Shown: positions 1-8,484, numbered from the stretch's first letter. The stretch is 39,365 nucleotides of DNA from a virus (IMGVR_UViG_3300031566_000152:1-39365), one strand, 5' to 3'. Notes: a model not told the origin generated them from the sequence alone. Numbers and translations are program-made.

Positions 1-2
1 CG

Positions 3-870
3 CTGGCTCCCTCCGGGATAGCTTCCGGGGAAGCGTTCGGGACAGCGGTGATCAGTGTGGGCTCAGTGCCTTTGGTTTCTTCGGGGATAGCTTCTGCTGA
101 AGCCTTCGGCACTCCCGTAATTACTACGGGGGCCGTCACGGTCAGTCCCTCCGGGATAGCTTCCGGGGAAGCGTTCGGGACAGCGGTGATCACTGTTGGG
201 CCTGTCTCCGTCATAGCTGTGGGTATTTCCTCCGGGGAAGCCTTCGGATTGGCTACGGTATCCCCCGGAGCCGTCAGCATTCTCCCGGCATCTATTCCAT
301 CGCAGGAAGCATTCGGGACTCCGGCAGTGGGCCAGGCTATCGAAGTATCCGGGATTATTTCCGGGGAAGCCTTCGGGACAGCGGTGATCACTACGGGGCC
401 TGTCTCCGTCATAGCTGTGGGTATTTCCACGTCAGAAGCCTTCGGGGTATGTTTGGTCACTACGGGGGCCGTCAGCATTCTACCATCAGGAATAACCACA
501 GCGGAAGCCTTTGGTATTCCTTCTGTCTCCCCTGGTGCGGCCCCTGTCGGGCCGGGAGGGATTGGGACTGAGGAAATATTTGGGACGGCTGTGATCACTG
601 TTGGGCCTGTGGATATACTCCCCTCCGGGATCACGACAGCGGAAGCCTTTGGAGCTGTGACTGTGACTCCGGGAGCCGTGAGTATACTTCCCACTGGAAT
701 TGTATCAGCTGAAGCCTTCGGAGTCAGCAGCGTTTTTACTGGTCAATTTATCGATGATGCTGGTGGGATCGCTTCCGGGGAAGCCTTTGGGACGGCTTTA
801 CTACAATATCGTCAGATCATATCCCCTTCTGGAATTGTCTCTGGGGAGTCCTTCGGGACAGCGGTGGTGC
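3..870 (+). repeat. Tandem 66-75 bp coding repeats (EAFG units)
   Basis: Thirteen degenerate tandem units encode the G-I-x-S-x-E-A-F-G motif. Some copies are nearly identical in DNA: positions 8-54 and 146-192 match over 47 bp, exactly 138 bp apart (two units), and a third close copy starts near 353. Identity at synonymous sites suggests recent duplication or gene conversion inside the array. Confidence 0.85.
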
Positions 871-1220
871 GATTGATTCCGCTCTCTCCGTTTTTCCAGA
901 TGCTGGAGGATGATATTGATGATGTATTTCTGCACGTCGGTTCCAGTGAATTTGCTGAGGCGGCCGTATATCACAGCCCTGAGTGGGGTGTGACTATGGA
1001 TATCAATTTGATTTTCGACAGGGAGTATTTGGCGATAGATATTGACAGCGGGGCGATGGTGCAGGGGCGGGAGCCTTACGTGCTTATTCAGTCCCGCAAA
1101 TTACCCCATCCCCCTGTCCAGGGAGATTGGTTGGAGATACGGGGAGCCCGTTGGCGCGTGGTTTCATCGCAACCGGACGGGACAGGGATTTCAGTGGTGA
1201 CGTTGAACGAAGGGATTTGA
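3..1220 (+). CDS. Head-tail connector (FII-like) with N-terminal EAFG repeat array; 5' partial
   Basis: The frame is open to the left edge of the window, so the true start lies upstream; the GTG at 48 is only an internal codon. About 290 residues consist of tandem units of 22-24 residues with the core G-I-x-S-x-E-A-F-G followed by a beta-type stretch (TAVITxGxVSIL). Thirteen units can be counted. The last 110 or so residues (from about 885) have the look of the lambda gpFII-type head-tail joining family: an acidic DDIDDVF start, a central IFDREY segment, a GDWLEIRG strand and a VVSSQPDGTG ending. The position just before a tail terminator gene fits a neck protein. What the repeats do is unknown; I infer a surface-exposed beta array. 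Sure of the repeats, fairly sure of the connector domain. Confidence 0.75.
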   Translation: MAPSGIASGEAFGTAVISVGSVPLVSSGIASAEAFGTPVITTGAVTVSPSGIASGEAFGTAVITVGPVSVIAVGISSGEAFGLATVSPGAVSILPASIPSQEAFGTPAVGQAIEVSGIISGEAFGTAVITTGPVSVIAVGISTSEAFGVCLVTTGAVSILPSGITTAEAFGIPSVSPGAAPVGPGGIGTEEIFGTAVITVGPVDILPSGITTAEAFGAVTVTPGAVSILPTGIVSAEAFGVSSVFTGQFIDDAGGIASGEAFGTALLQYRQIISPSGIVSGESFGTAVVRLIPLSPFFQMLEDDIDDVFLHVGSSEFAEAAVYHSPEWGVTMDINLIFDREYLAIDIDSGAMVQGREPYVLIQSRKLPHPPVQGDWLEIRGARWRVVSSQPDGTGISVVTLNEGI

Positions 1221-1221
1221 G

Positions 1222-1755
1222 ATGCCTTGGAAGCACAGGAGAAATGAGATCAGGGGAAAGCTCACGGCGCTCCTAAAAGCTGGAGTGGATGTGGGGCAGC
1301 GTGTATTTCCGGAGCGCTTTGACCCACTATTCATTCCTGAGATGCCTTGTATTTGCTATTATTTTGAGAATGAGCCAGTGGATGATGATAAAGCGCGGCC
1401 GATTAGGAAAAAGCGGAGACTCACAGTCAATATTGATATTATCCGACGGATCGGACAGGAGGATGGGCTTGAGTCTTGGTTGGATGAGCGGGCGGCGGAG
1501 GTGGAACAGGTTTTTGATAATAACAAGTATTTGGATTTCAATTATGTCTCCGATACTTTTCTCACCAATACGTCGTGGGGCAGTATTGATGTGAGTGCTG
1601 AGGAGCACGTCAGGGCTCTCCGATTGACGTATCAGATAAATTATGAAACAGAGATTCAACCCACGTCAAGCCTGGATGAGTTCAAGAAGGCTCCGACAGA
1701 CTACGTGACCCCGGAGGGGGCGGAAGCGCGGGATGATATTGTGATTCGCACTTAA
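1222..1755 (+). CDS. Putative tail terminator / tail completion protein
   Basis: 177 residues. The start follows the preceding stop by one base. The protein has the shape of tail terminator (gpU-like) families: an N-terminal helix (EIRGKLTALLKAG), an F-I-P-x-M-P strand, a KKRRLTVNIDI strand, a helix (LDERAAEVEQVF) and a late LRLTYQINY strand. Its place between the connector and the sheath genes is where contractile phages keep this gene. The C-terminal 30 residues are acidic and probably unstructured. The family assignment rests on layout and secondary-structure pattern, not on a diagnostic motif. Confidence 0.6.
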   Translation: MPWKHRRNEIRGKLTALLKAGVDVGQRVFPERFDPLFIPEMPCICYYFENEPVDDDKARPIRKKRRLTVNIDIIRRIGQEDGLESWLDERAAEVEQVFDNNKYLDFNYVSDTFLTNTSWGSIDVSAEEHVRALRLTYQINYETEIQPTSSLDEFKKAPTDYVTPEGAEARDDIVIRT

Positions 1756-1775
1756 CATATTCAATGGAGGTGGTT

Positions 1776-1988
1776 ATGCAGATAATAGTCAAACCCAAAT
1801 CTGGAATGATCGTGCGCGATCCCCGTGGTGGGGCAATTATTCCGGCCGGGGGCAAGCGCGTCAATCCTTCGACATATTGGATGAGGAGGTTGGAAGCGGG
1901 AGACGTTGAATTGGGAACTAAAAAAACAGTGGATAAAAATCTGAAGACTTCAGCGGCTTCAGTATTCAAATCTGCTGCTGACAAGTAA
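1776..1988 (+). CDS. DUF2635 family protein (Mu gp38-like)
   Basis: 70 residues. The ATG at 1776 is preferred over the in-frame ATG at 1764 because the GGAGG at 1766-1770 sits five bases before it. The sequence shows the DUF2635 signature: IIVKPKSGMIVRDPRGG, then a V-N-P-S-T-Y-W-M-R-R-L-E-A-G-D-V block. In Mu-type tail modules this small protein sits directly before the sheath gene, as here. Its molecular role is not established; a role in tail assembly is inferred from position. Confidence 0.8.
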   Translation: MQIIVKPKSGMIVRDPRGGAIIPAGGKRVNPSTYWMRRLEAGDVELGTKKTVDKNLKTSAASVFKSAADK

Positions 1989-2020
1989 TATTTTTATCAT
2001 CATTTACAGGAGGGAAAATC

Positions 2021-3529
2021 ATGTCAATACCCACTACAATTCGCGTGCCTTTTGTGTACGTTGAATTTGACGAGTCACGGGCATATTCTGGCCCGGCGCT
2101 TTTGAAATACAAAGTGCTAATTTTAGCGGAGAGATTGAGCACGGGAACGAAGGCAGTCAATGAGATTTCGGCTGTCACTTCAGCTGATCAGGCAGCAACC
2201 TATTTCGGCGCGGGATCCGTGATTCACAGAATGTTTCAGGCTTGGTTTCAGAACAATAAACTGGTTGAAGTTTTTGGGCAGGGGATCGAGGAAGCGACAG
2301 GAAACAAGGCAGCAGCAAGCATAGTATTCACCGGAACAGCTACAGCAGCAGGGACGGTATATGCTTATATTGACGGAACAACTATCCAAGTTGCTGTTGA
2401 ATCCGGAGATGCTGCCGCTGATGTTTCATCCGCTCTGGCTACGGCGATCATTGCCGTGACTTCTCTCCCAGTGACCTGCGACGGCACCACTACTCCGGGA
2501 ACGGCTGTGGTGACTTGTCGGACAAATGGAACAGTGGGAAATGAGTTGGATATCCGGCTCAACTATAATGACGGAGAGGAGTTGCCGGCGGGCATCACTG
2601 CTGTTGTCGCTGGATCGGGCCATCAGGCTACTCTCTCCGGCGGCACGGGGACTCCCGATTGGTCAAGCACTTCTCCCCTGTCCAGCTGGGGTGATACGTG
2701 GTTCAATATCATTATCGGATCGGTCAAGGATGCGACCAATATGACTTTGATCGAGACTGAGTTGGCAGACAGATTTGGTGCCCTGCGTATGATTGATGGT
2801 ATATATATCTCCTCCCAGCGCGGGACTCTCTCTGGACTTGCGTCATACGGAAACGGGCGCAACAGTCCTCACGTGATCATGCTGGAGAACGGTGGAAAAT
2901 TAGGAGTGGGCGGCCCGACAAGCAGCTGGTGGATTGCGGCGGGAGCCGGAGGACGGATTGCCACTGAGGCTGAAATCGATCCGGCCCGGCCATTTCAGAC
3001 TCTTCAAATTATCGGAGCCCTCCAACCCGATATCACGGAACAGTTCACACTGGCAGAGCGCAATACTCTCCTCTATGACGGCATAGCAACCATCCGTCCG
3101 TCATCCGGGGGAGCGGTTCAGATTGAGCGGGCAATTACAATGTATCAGACCAACGCTGCGGGAGCGGCTGATATAGCTTATTTGAACTCAAATACTCTGT
3201 TCACATTAATGTATATCCGGTATGACTGGAGAAACATTATACTGACAAAATATCCGCGAGCGAAGTTGGCGAATGACGGAGTGATGGTGGCTCCGGGACA
3301 GCAGATCATGACCCCTTCTGTGGGCCGGGCCGAAGCGATAGCGCGGGCGCGCACGTGGGAGTTCTTGGGACTGGTGGAAAATATCGATCAGTTCAAACAG
3401 GATCTGGTGGTGACGCGGAGTATATCTGATCCGGATAGGTTGGATTTCCTCCTTCCTCCTGATTTGATTAATCAATTGAGGGTGGTGGGGAGCACTATTC
3501 AGTTCTTGTTGGAATCACCGACAATATAA
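2021..3529 (+). CDS. Tail sheath protein (Mu gpL-like)
   Basis: 502 residues, usual length for Mu-type sheath proteins. It forms the contractile outer tube of the tail. The N-terminus (RVPFVYVEFDESRAYSG) and the following segment, where TSADQAATYFGAGS leads to MFQAWFQNN, are typical of the family. A 100-residue Ala/Thr/Gly-rich domain follows (about 100-210), then the C-terminal sheath core (AERNTLLYDGIATIRPSSGG, later YIRYDWRNIILTKYPRAKL). AGGAGG lies 10 bases before the ATG. The tube gene follows directly, as in all Mu-like modules. Confidence 0.92.
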   Translation: MSIPTTIRVPFVYVEFDESRAYSGPALLKYKVLILAERLSTGTKAVNEISAVTSADQAATYFGAGSVIHRMFQAWFQNNKLVEVFGQGIEEATGNKAAASIVFTGTATAAGTVYAYIDGTTIQVAVESGDAAADVSSALATAIIAVTSLPVTCDGTTTPGTAVVTCRTNGTVGNELDIRLNYNDGEELPAGITAVVAGSGHQATLSGGTGTPDWSSTSPLSSWGDTWFNIIIGSVKDATNMTLIETELADRFGALRMIDGIYISSQRGTLSGLASYGNGRNSPHVIMLENGGKLGVGGPTSSWWIAAGAGGRIATEAEIDPARPFQTLQIIGALQPDITEQFTLAERNTLLYDGIATIRPSSGGAVQIERAITMYQTNAAGAADIAYLNSNTLFTLMYIRYDWRNIILTKYPRAKLANDGVMVAPGQQIMTPSVGRAEAIARARTWEFLGLVENIDQFKQDLVVTRSISDPDRLDFLLPPDLINQLRVVGSTIQFLLESPTI

Positions 3530-3562
3530 ACGGAATACTTACAATCTTTTTGGAGGTAGAAA

Positions 3563-3928
3563 ATGTCAAATGAGAACAGAAGAGCGGGCATACTTGAGGT
3601 GAAAAAGGATGCCCAATTGCTGGATGTGAAGGGAAACTGGACGTATAATATTGGGCGGCCGAAACGTGACGCGATAATTGGTGCTGATCGGGTTCACGGA
3701 TACAAAGAAATGCCGCAAGTTTCTTACGTCGAAGGCTCTATCACAGATGCTTCAGACTTGGATTTGAAATCATTGTTAGACACTACCAACGCCACTCTCA
3801 CCCTCACCCTGGCCAACGGCAAAACAATTGTTTTCCGTGAAGCCTGGTATGCGGGGGAAGGTGCAGTGACTACGGAGGAAGCGGAAATTGCCGTCAGATT
3901 TGAGGCAATGAGCGCTGAGGAATTATAA
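3563..3928 (+). CDS. Tail tube protein (Mu gpM-like)
   Basis: 121 residues forming the inner tail tube. Typical tube features: an N-terminal G-I-L-E-V-K segment, KGNWTYNIGRPKRDAI, then GYKEMPQVSYVEGSITD and DLKSLLDTTNATLTLTLANG, and a final strand ending in VRFEAMSAEE. TTTGGAGG precedes the start. It lies between sheath and chaperone genes, and a strong terminator hairpin follows its stop. This would give sheath and tube more transcript than the genes downstream. Confidence 0.92.
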   Translation: MSNENRRAGILEVKKDAQLLDVKGNWTYNIGRPKRDAIIGADRVHGYKEMPQVSYVEGSITDASDLDLKSLLDTTNATLTLTLANGKTIVFREAWYAGEGAVTTEEAEIAVRFEAMSAEEL

Positions 3929-3934
3929 TCAACC

Positions 3935-3969
3935 GGAGGGAGTTCACCGGGGACTCCTTCCTATTTTTT
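3935..3969 (+). terminator. Rho-independent terminator after tail tube gene
   Basis: A nine-base-pair stem, GGAGGGAGT (3935-3943) with ACTCCTTCC (3953-3961) and one G-U pair, loop TCACCGGGG, followed by TATTTTTTC. It is probably a partial terminator that sets the ratio between abundant sheath and tube and the low-copy chaperone and tape measure. Confidence 0.85.
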
Positions 3970-3992
3970 CATAATCAATCAGGAGGTAGATG

Positions 3993-4301
3993 ATGGCTGG
4001 TCAAAGAGAACAGGGACAGGAGCAAAAAGTATTTCCACTCCCTCACACTATCAGGCTTCAGGAGCCCATCCCATTCGGGAAAGATGAAACGATTAACGAG
4101 ATTGTATTTCAGCGGAGACTCAAGGCGAAGGACTTAATGGGCATCAAGGTGCAAGATATGACCTTTGATGATATGCTGAAAATAATCTCCCGTATGACTG
4201 TTCAATCGATGGCGATTATAAAAGAATTGGACGGGGTGGACTTTATGGAAGCATCTGAAGTTGTCAACTCTTTTTTGCCAAATGGGGCTCAGGCGGATTA
4301 G
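3993..4301 (+). CDS. Tail assembly chaperone, short form (Mu gp41-like)
   Basis: 102 residues. ATG 3993 is preferred over 3990 because AGGAGG (3981-3986) is then six bases away. The protein matches the Mu gp41 / Phage_TAC_7 type: an N-terminal LPHTIRLQEPIPFG strand, an EIVFQRRLKAKDLMGI segment, and a helix containing LKIISRMTVQS. Such chaperones bind the tape measure protein during tail assembly. The gene lies between the tube and the tape measure and carries a -1 frameshift signal near its end. Confidence 0.85.
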   Translation: MAGQREQGQEQKVFPLPHTIRLQEPIPFGKDETINEIVFQRRLKAKDLMGIKVQDMTFDDMLKIISRMTVQSMAIIKELDGVDFMEASEVVNSFLPNGAQAD

Positions 4302-4432
4302 CACGCCTGGGTCAATTCGCGGTTCTGTTTCATTGGCCCCCGTCGGAACTATATGAGATGGATGATGTGGAGATCCGATTTTGGGGCAAAGTTGCGGATG
4401 AGTACATGAAAGCGCTCAAAGGAAAATCATAA
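3993..4432 (+). CDS. Tail assembly chaperone, long form by -1 frameshift (gp41-42-like)
   Basis: If ribosomes slip back one base on T TTT TTG (4271-4277), translation continues from codon 4277-4279 to the TAA at 4430-4432, giving about 146 residues instead of 102. The added 51 residues include ARLGQFAVLFHWPPSELYEM and later FWGKVADEYMKALKG, which look like the second domain of Mu-type chaperones (W-P-x-E-L, then a helix ending E-Y). This segment has no start codon of its own. Its stop overlaps the tape measure ATG (TAATG). Frameshifted chaperones are known in Mu and most long-tailed phages; use of the site here is inferred. Confidence 0.85.
4271..4277 (+). promoter_or_regulatory. -1 ribosomal frameshift slippery heptamer
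   Basis: T TTT TTG in the X XXY YYZ arrangement relative to the chaperone frame (codons TCT TTT TTG). Both tRNAs can re-pair after a -1 slip. It lies eight bases before a stem-loop (4286-4313). Confidence 0.85.
4286..4313 (+). promoter_or_regulatory. Frameshift-stimulating stem-loop
   Basis: Ten base pairs: 4286-4295 (GGCTCAGGCG) with 4304-4313 (CGCCTGGGTC), including two G-U pairs, loop GATTAGCA. The spacer from the slippery site is eight bases, within the usual range. The zero-frame stop TAG (4299-4301) is in the loop. Confidence 0.75.
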
Positions 4433-6198
4433 TGGCTTTTGGAATCAGACCAGTGCGCGTCCCGATTGTGGGCGTGGATCAGTTCTCCAAGACGTTCGGA
4501 AAGATAGGCAAAAACCTGTCCCGATCAGGAGAGAAGATAGCACAAGTGGGATCATCGATGACCCGAAAAGTCACGTTGCCCATTATGCTAGCTGGCGCTG
4601 CTATTTTAGCCACAGCGGGATCCTTTGAAGCGTCAATGAAGGAAGTTCAGGTACTCACCACTACTTCCGGAGCGGCTTTCACAAAACTGTCCGACAGGGC
4701 GCGGGAGATGGGAGCAAATACCCAATTCTCCGCGTCCGAAGCTGCAAAGGCGATGACATTCTTGGCGATGGCCGGGTTGAGCGCTGATCAAACATTCACG
4801 GCGCTCCCCGGCACTCTTCAATTAGCTGCTGCGGCGGGGACGGATCTGGCGACGGCGGCTGATCTGGCTACTAATATCATGACCCCATTCGGGTATGGAG
4901 CGGAGCGGTTGACTGAGATCAATGACGTTCTGGCCAATACATTTACGCGAACAAATACGAATATGCTTCAGCTTGGGGAGGCAATGAAATACGTTGCTCC
5001 TGTTGCTAACGCAATGCATATTTCCCTTAATGAGACGGCGGCTGCAATAGGATTGATGGGCAATGCGGGTATACAGGCGAGTATGGCGGGAACGTCACTG
5101 CGCGGTGTGCTCTCCAAACTGGCTACTCCCTCCCGCGAAGCAATCAGGGTATTGTCGAAACTACGGATCAGAAAACAGGACGTGCTGGACAGCAGAGGGA
5201 ATGTCAAATCAATAATCGACGTGGTGAGAGCGCTGGAGAAGTCCGGCGCTTCAGCCGGGGATATGCTGGAGATATTTGGAGAGCGGGCAGGTCCTGGGAT
5301 GGCTGCGCTGGTCCAACAGGGATCCGGAGCGCTGGCAGATTTGACGGAGAAAACGAAGATCACCGGGAAGGCTGCGGAGATAGCGAAGATCAGGCAAGAG
5401 GGTTTATTTGGCCAATTAAAGCGGCTCCGGAGCGCGGCGGAGGAGCTGGCGATATCTATGGGTGAGGCGGGACTGCTGGAAGCGGCGACAAAACTTGCTA
5501 TGAAATTAATCGCTCTCACCCAGAGATTCCAGAAGCTGTCCCCGGAGACAAAGAGATGGTTGATGATTACTGCGGGGATCCTTGCGATCTTGGGGCCGAT
5601 ACTCCTGGTGGTGGGAAAGTTTATAGCATCTTTGGGATTTATCTTCATTGGTGTGGCGAAGCTGGCCCCCGTATTTCTATTTCTATTGAAGATATTTGGT
5701 TGGCTCCTCACTGGGTTCAAATTCCTATTTGTGGCTTTCCGGATATTCATGGGACTGTCGAAGTTGGCGTTGCTCAATCCCGTCACGTTGATCATAGCTG
5801 CGCTATTTATTTGGATCTACGTCATCAAGCAAATAGCGGACAATTGGGAAGCGTTGACAAGTGCGTTTGAGAGCAAAATGACTTTCTTCAAAACCTTCAA
5901 ATTTTTTCTTGCGGAGATAGCTGAAGCGCTGGCTGATATGTTCTCTAAAATCCCGCTATTGGGGAAGGGACTGTCAGAGCATTTCAGACTGGCGGCGGAG
6001 GGCTTCAGGATGGAGGGAGCTGAGACGGGGGCGGCGACAGCTGGCGCGGCAACAGTGGGCTCAGTCAATACGAATAATGCGCACGTGCTTGTGGAGGTTC
6101 AGAGCAAGGACGGTTCCCCAGTGAGAGCGAAACGGGAGAGCGGTGCTGATGTATCGTTGAAAACGGATACGGGCCTGATGTGGGCTCCGGGATTATAG
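4432..6198 (+). CDS. Tail tape measure protein
   Basis: 588 residues. It sets tail length and is packed inside the tube. Residues 60-240 match the TP901-type minor tail/tape measure core (ATAGSFEASMKEVQVLTTTS, then NTQFSASEAAKAMTFLAMAG and AGTSLRGVLSKLATP). Residues about 378-475 hold several hydrophobic segments (AGILAILGPILLVVGKFI, LAPVFLFLLKIFGWLL, VTLIIAALFIWIYVI), common in tape measures. At about 0.15 nm per residue the tail would be near 88 nm, short for a myovirus (inference). The start overlaps the stop of the frameshifted chaperone. Confidence 0.92.
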   Translation: MAFGIRPVRVPIVGVDQFSKTFGKIGKNLSRSGEKIAQVGSSMTRKVTLPIMLAGAAILATAGSFEASMKEVQVLTTTSGAAFTKLSDRAREMGANTQFSASEAAKAMTFLAMAGLSADQTFTALPGTLQLAAAAGTDLATAADLATNIMTPFGYGAERLTEINDVLANTFTRTNTNMLQLGEAMKYVAPVANAMHISLNETAAAIGLMGNAGIQASMAGTSLRGVLSKLATPSREAIRVLSKLRIRKQDVLDSRGNVKSIIDVVRALEKSGASAGDMLEIFGERAGPGMAALVQQGSGALADLTEKTKITGKAAEIAKIRQEGLFGQLKRLRSAAEELAISMGEAGLLEAATKLAMKLIALTQRFQKLSPETKRWLMITAGILAILGPILLVVGKFIASLGFIFIGVAKLAPVFLFLLKIFGWLLTGFKFLFVAFRIFMGLSKLALLNPVTLIIAALFIWIYVIKQIADNWEALTSAFESKMTFFKTFKFFLAEIAEALADMFSKIPLLGKGLSEHFRLAAEGFRMEGAETGAATAGAATVGSVNTNNAHVLVEVQSKDGSPVRAKRESGADVSLKTDTGLMWAPGL

Positions 6199-6209
6199 GG
6201 GAGAGTATT

Positions 6210-7427
6210 ATGGGATGGAAAGAGAGATTATTGCCGGCCAGTTTTCGCGGTGTTTCTTTTTACGTGAATGCGGCCAATAACACGTTCGGCCGTCGAATGA
6301 TCACTCATGAGTTTCCCCAACGTGACGTGCCGTATACGGAGGACTTGGGGCGGCAACCGAAGCACTATCAGATAGACGGATATTTGCTTGGTGATATGTA
6401 TATGGAACAGCGGGACAGGCTTCAGAGCGCTTGTGAGGATCAATCCACGGCAGGTGAATTGATTCATCCTTATTACGGGATATTGAAAGTGCTGTGCTCC
6501 CGGTTTGTCACTTTGGATAGTACGGAGGAGACGCGGATACTGCGCATTCAGATTGCTTTTGTCGAAGCTGGCTCTCTCCTGTTCCCTTCAACTTTTGTGA
6601 ATACTTCTTTTTCCAACGCCACCAACAAGCTATCCGTCATCGATCAGGCGCGGGCCGGGCTCAGGGCTCTCTATGATTTGACCCGTATCCCGGTAAATAA
6701 ATTCAGAGAAATACGCACCAATGTTCAATCGGCAATAGGAGCCATTGAGGATTATAGATTGATAGTTGCTTCTGTTGCTTCATACGGGAAGATGGTCAAA
6801 CGGACTCTGGCCGATATCGATACACTGATTCAAAGCGCAGATGATCTGGCTGAAGCGATGGCCGATTTGGTGACGTTTGGATCTTTCCCTGATGGATTGT
6901 TTCCCTCTGATCGCAATGATTTCGATACTGCCAATGAAGAAAATCCGGCGACTGAATTGAATAGCAGGGATCAATTCGATGAATTGAAATCTATGTTTGA
7001 ATGGGAGCCGGAGACAAGCACCAGCGAGCAATCGGACGCGGTGACCGCGTATATTCAGCAAATCAATATAGCCACAGGCGCTGGTTTTATGTCCGTGATG
7101 CCCTTCAGCAGTCTGGATGACGCGGAAGCATTCCAAGACATTATAGTGGGCCAGATCAATAGGGTGCTTTTGAATGATCTTCCGACAGATATTGCGGCGG
7201 CTTTCCGCGATCTAAAAGCATCAGTGATAGCTGATTTGAAAAAGCGTGCCACTACATTGGCCCGGCTCACCACGTTGACTCCTCCGGAGTCCGTCCCGGC
7301 CCTTGTGCTGTCCTTTAAGCTATACGGAACAGTGGATGCGGAACAGGATATCATTGATAGGAATAAAATTGATCATCCCGGATTTATCCCCGGAGGACAG
7401 GAAATTGAGGTATTGACCAGTGTCTGA
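6210..7427 (+). CDS. Mu gpN-like tail/DNA circularization protein
   Basis: 405 residues from ATG 6210, which has GGGGAGA just upstream; an in-frame GTG at 6180 lies inside the tape measure gene. The first 130 residues match the 'DNA circularization protein N-terminus' family: ERLLPASFRGVSFYV, RRMITHEFPQRDVPYTEDLG, KHYQIDGYLLGD and HPYYGILKVLC. Despite the family name, gpN is a baseplate hub component in Mu. The C-terminal half is helical and less conserved. The gpP-like gene follows with an 8-base overlap. Confidence 0.88.
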   Translation: MGWKERLLPASFRGVSFYVNAANNTFGRRMITHEFPQRDVPYTEDLGRQPKHYQIDGYLLGDMYMEQRDRLQSACEDQSTAGELIHPYYGILKVLCSRFVTLDSTEETRILRIQIAFVEAGSLLFPSTFVNTSFSNATNKLSVIDQARAGLRALYDLTRIPVNKFREIRTNVQSAIGAIEDYRLIVASVASYGKMVKRTLADIDTLIQSADDLAEAMADLVTFGSFPDGLFPSDRNDFDTANEENPATELNSRDQFDELKSMFEWEPETSTSEQSDAVTAYIQQINIATGAGFMSVMPFSSLDDAEAFQDIIVGQINRVLLNDLPTDIAAAFRDLKASVIADLKKRATTLARLTTLTPPESVPALVLSFKLYGTVDAEQDIIDRNKIDHPGFIPGGQEIEVLTSV

Positions 7428-8484
7428 AGTCAATCTGAGAATAGGAACGGTGAACTATACTGGCTGGAAAACGGCGAGTATTTCCCGCTCCATTGAGTCT
7501 CTTTGCGGTTCCTTTTCTTTGGAATTGATAGATGGCTTCACTCCAGAGCTATGGCCAATCACTCCCAATGTTGAAGCTGATATTGATATTGATAATACTC
7601 CCGTGATGCGCGGGTTGATCGATCGCATCAGCCCCTCCATTAAACAGGATTCCAGAGGGCTGTCAGTTTCAGGAAGGGATACAACAGCGGATCTGGTTGA
7701 CTGTTCGGCTATGAATGAGCCGGGGACTTGGAGAAACAATACAGTCACAGTCACAACACTGGCCCGTGCGCTGTGCGCTCCTTTTGATGTGAGAGTGATT
7801 GCGGAGCGGCAGACCGCTGAGAAATTTACCCATACCATACAGGCGGGGGAGAGTCCTTTTGAGTCTTTGGCGCGGGCGAATGAATTTGAGGGAGCACTAT
7901 TTTTAACTGATGAGCGGGGACGGCTATTGATTACCAGCCCAGGGCAGGGGGAGCCCGCAACCGATAAACTGGTGACGGGGGAGAATATTATTGAAGCGTC
8001 AGCTGCTATTGATTATTCAGATAGGTTCTCTGATTATACAGTGAAAGGACAGGCGCGGGAGATAGGGGACGGATGGAACAGCAATACAGTATCAGTCAAG
8101 GCTTCATCCTCAGATCCTATCATCGCATCAAAGCGCTTCCGTCCGAAGCTGATAGTTGCTGAAAAAACTGTGAACACTGCTGATGCGCAGAATCGGGCTG
8201 ATCTGGAAGCGACGGTGAGAGCGGCGAAGTCATCACAAGTGACCGTGACTGTTGCTGGTTGGGCTCAGAGGAGCGGAAGGCTTTGGCCTTTGAATGGATT
8301 GGTATCGGTGAATATTCCTGAGCTACAGTTGACGGACAGAAAGATGCTGATCACTTCGGTCAATTACTCCAAATCTATCGGTGAGGGATCGAGAACAATC
8401 ATTGAGTTGAGACGTGAAGATGCTTATAAAGCATTGGTGAAAAAACAAGTCAGAACAGGAACGGCGAACGGCTATGGCTGGTAA
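7420..8484 (+). CDS. Baseplate hub protein (Mu gpP/gp44-like)
   Basis: 354 residues with a GTG start inside the end of the previous gene; GAGGT lies about nine bases upstream. It matches the gpP / gpD-like hub family: N-terminal SISRSIESLCGSFSLEL, then PVMRGLIDRISPSIKQD and LSVSGRDTTADLVDCSA, and a C-terminal segment VAGWAQRSGRLWPLN. The hub connects the spike to the tube and is related to T4 gp27. Order gpN-gpP-gp45 is as in Mu. Confidence 0.9.
   Translation: MSEVNLRIGTVNYTGWKTASISRSIESLCGSFSLELIDGFTPELWPITPNVEADIDIDNTPVMRGLIDRISPSIKQDSRGLSVSGRDTTADLVDCSAMNEPGTWRNNTVTVTTLARALCAPFDVRVIAERQTAEKFTHTIQAGESPFESLARANEFEGALFLTDERGRLLITSPGQGEPATDKLVTGENIIEASAAIDYSDRFSDYTVKGQAREIGDGWNSNTVSVKASSSDPIIASKRFRPKLIVAEKTVNTADAQNRADLEATVRAAKSSQVTVTVAGWAQRSGRLWPLNGLVSVNIPELQLTDRKMLITSVNYSKSIGEGSRTIIELRREDAYKALVKKQVRTGTANGYGW

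Noticed and set aside
48-50. GTG as start of the repeat-array gene
   Set aside because: The same frame, with the same repeat motif, continues to the left edge; the GTG is an internal valine codon.
3-870. CRISPR-like array
   Set aside because: The repeats are coding, degenerate, contiguous and encode a protein motif; there are no unique spacers.
4968-5795. 275-codon reverse-strand open frame
   Set aside because: It lies wholly inside the tape measure gene, has no ribosome binding site, and its protein is a Ser/Ala/Ile-rich mirror of the forward codons.
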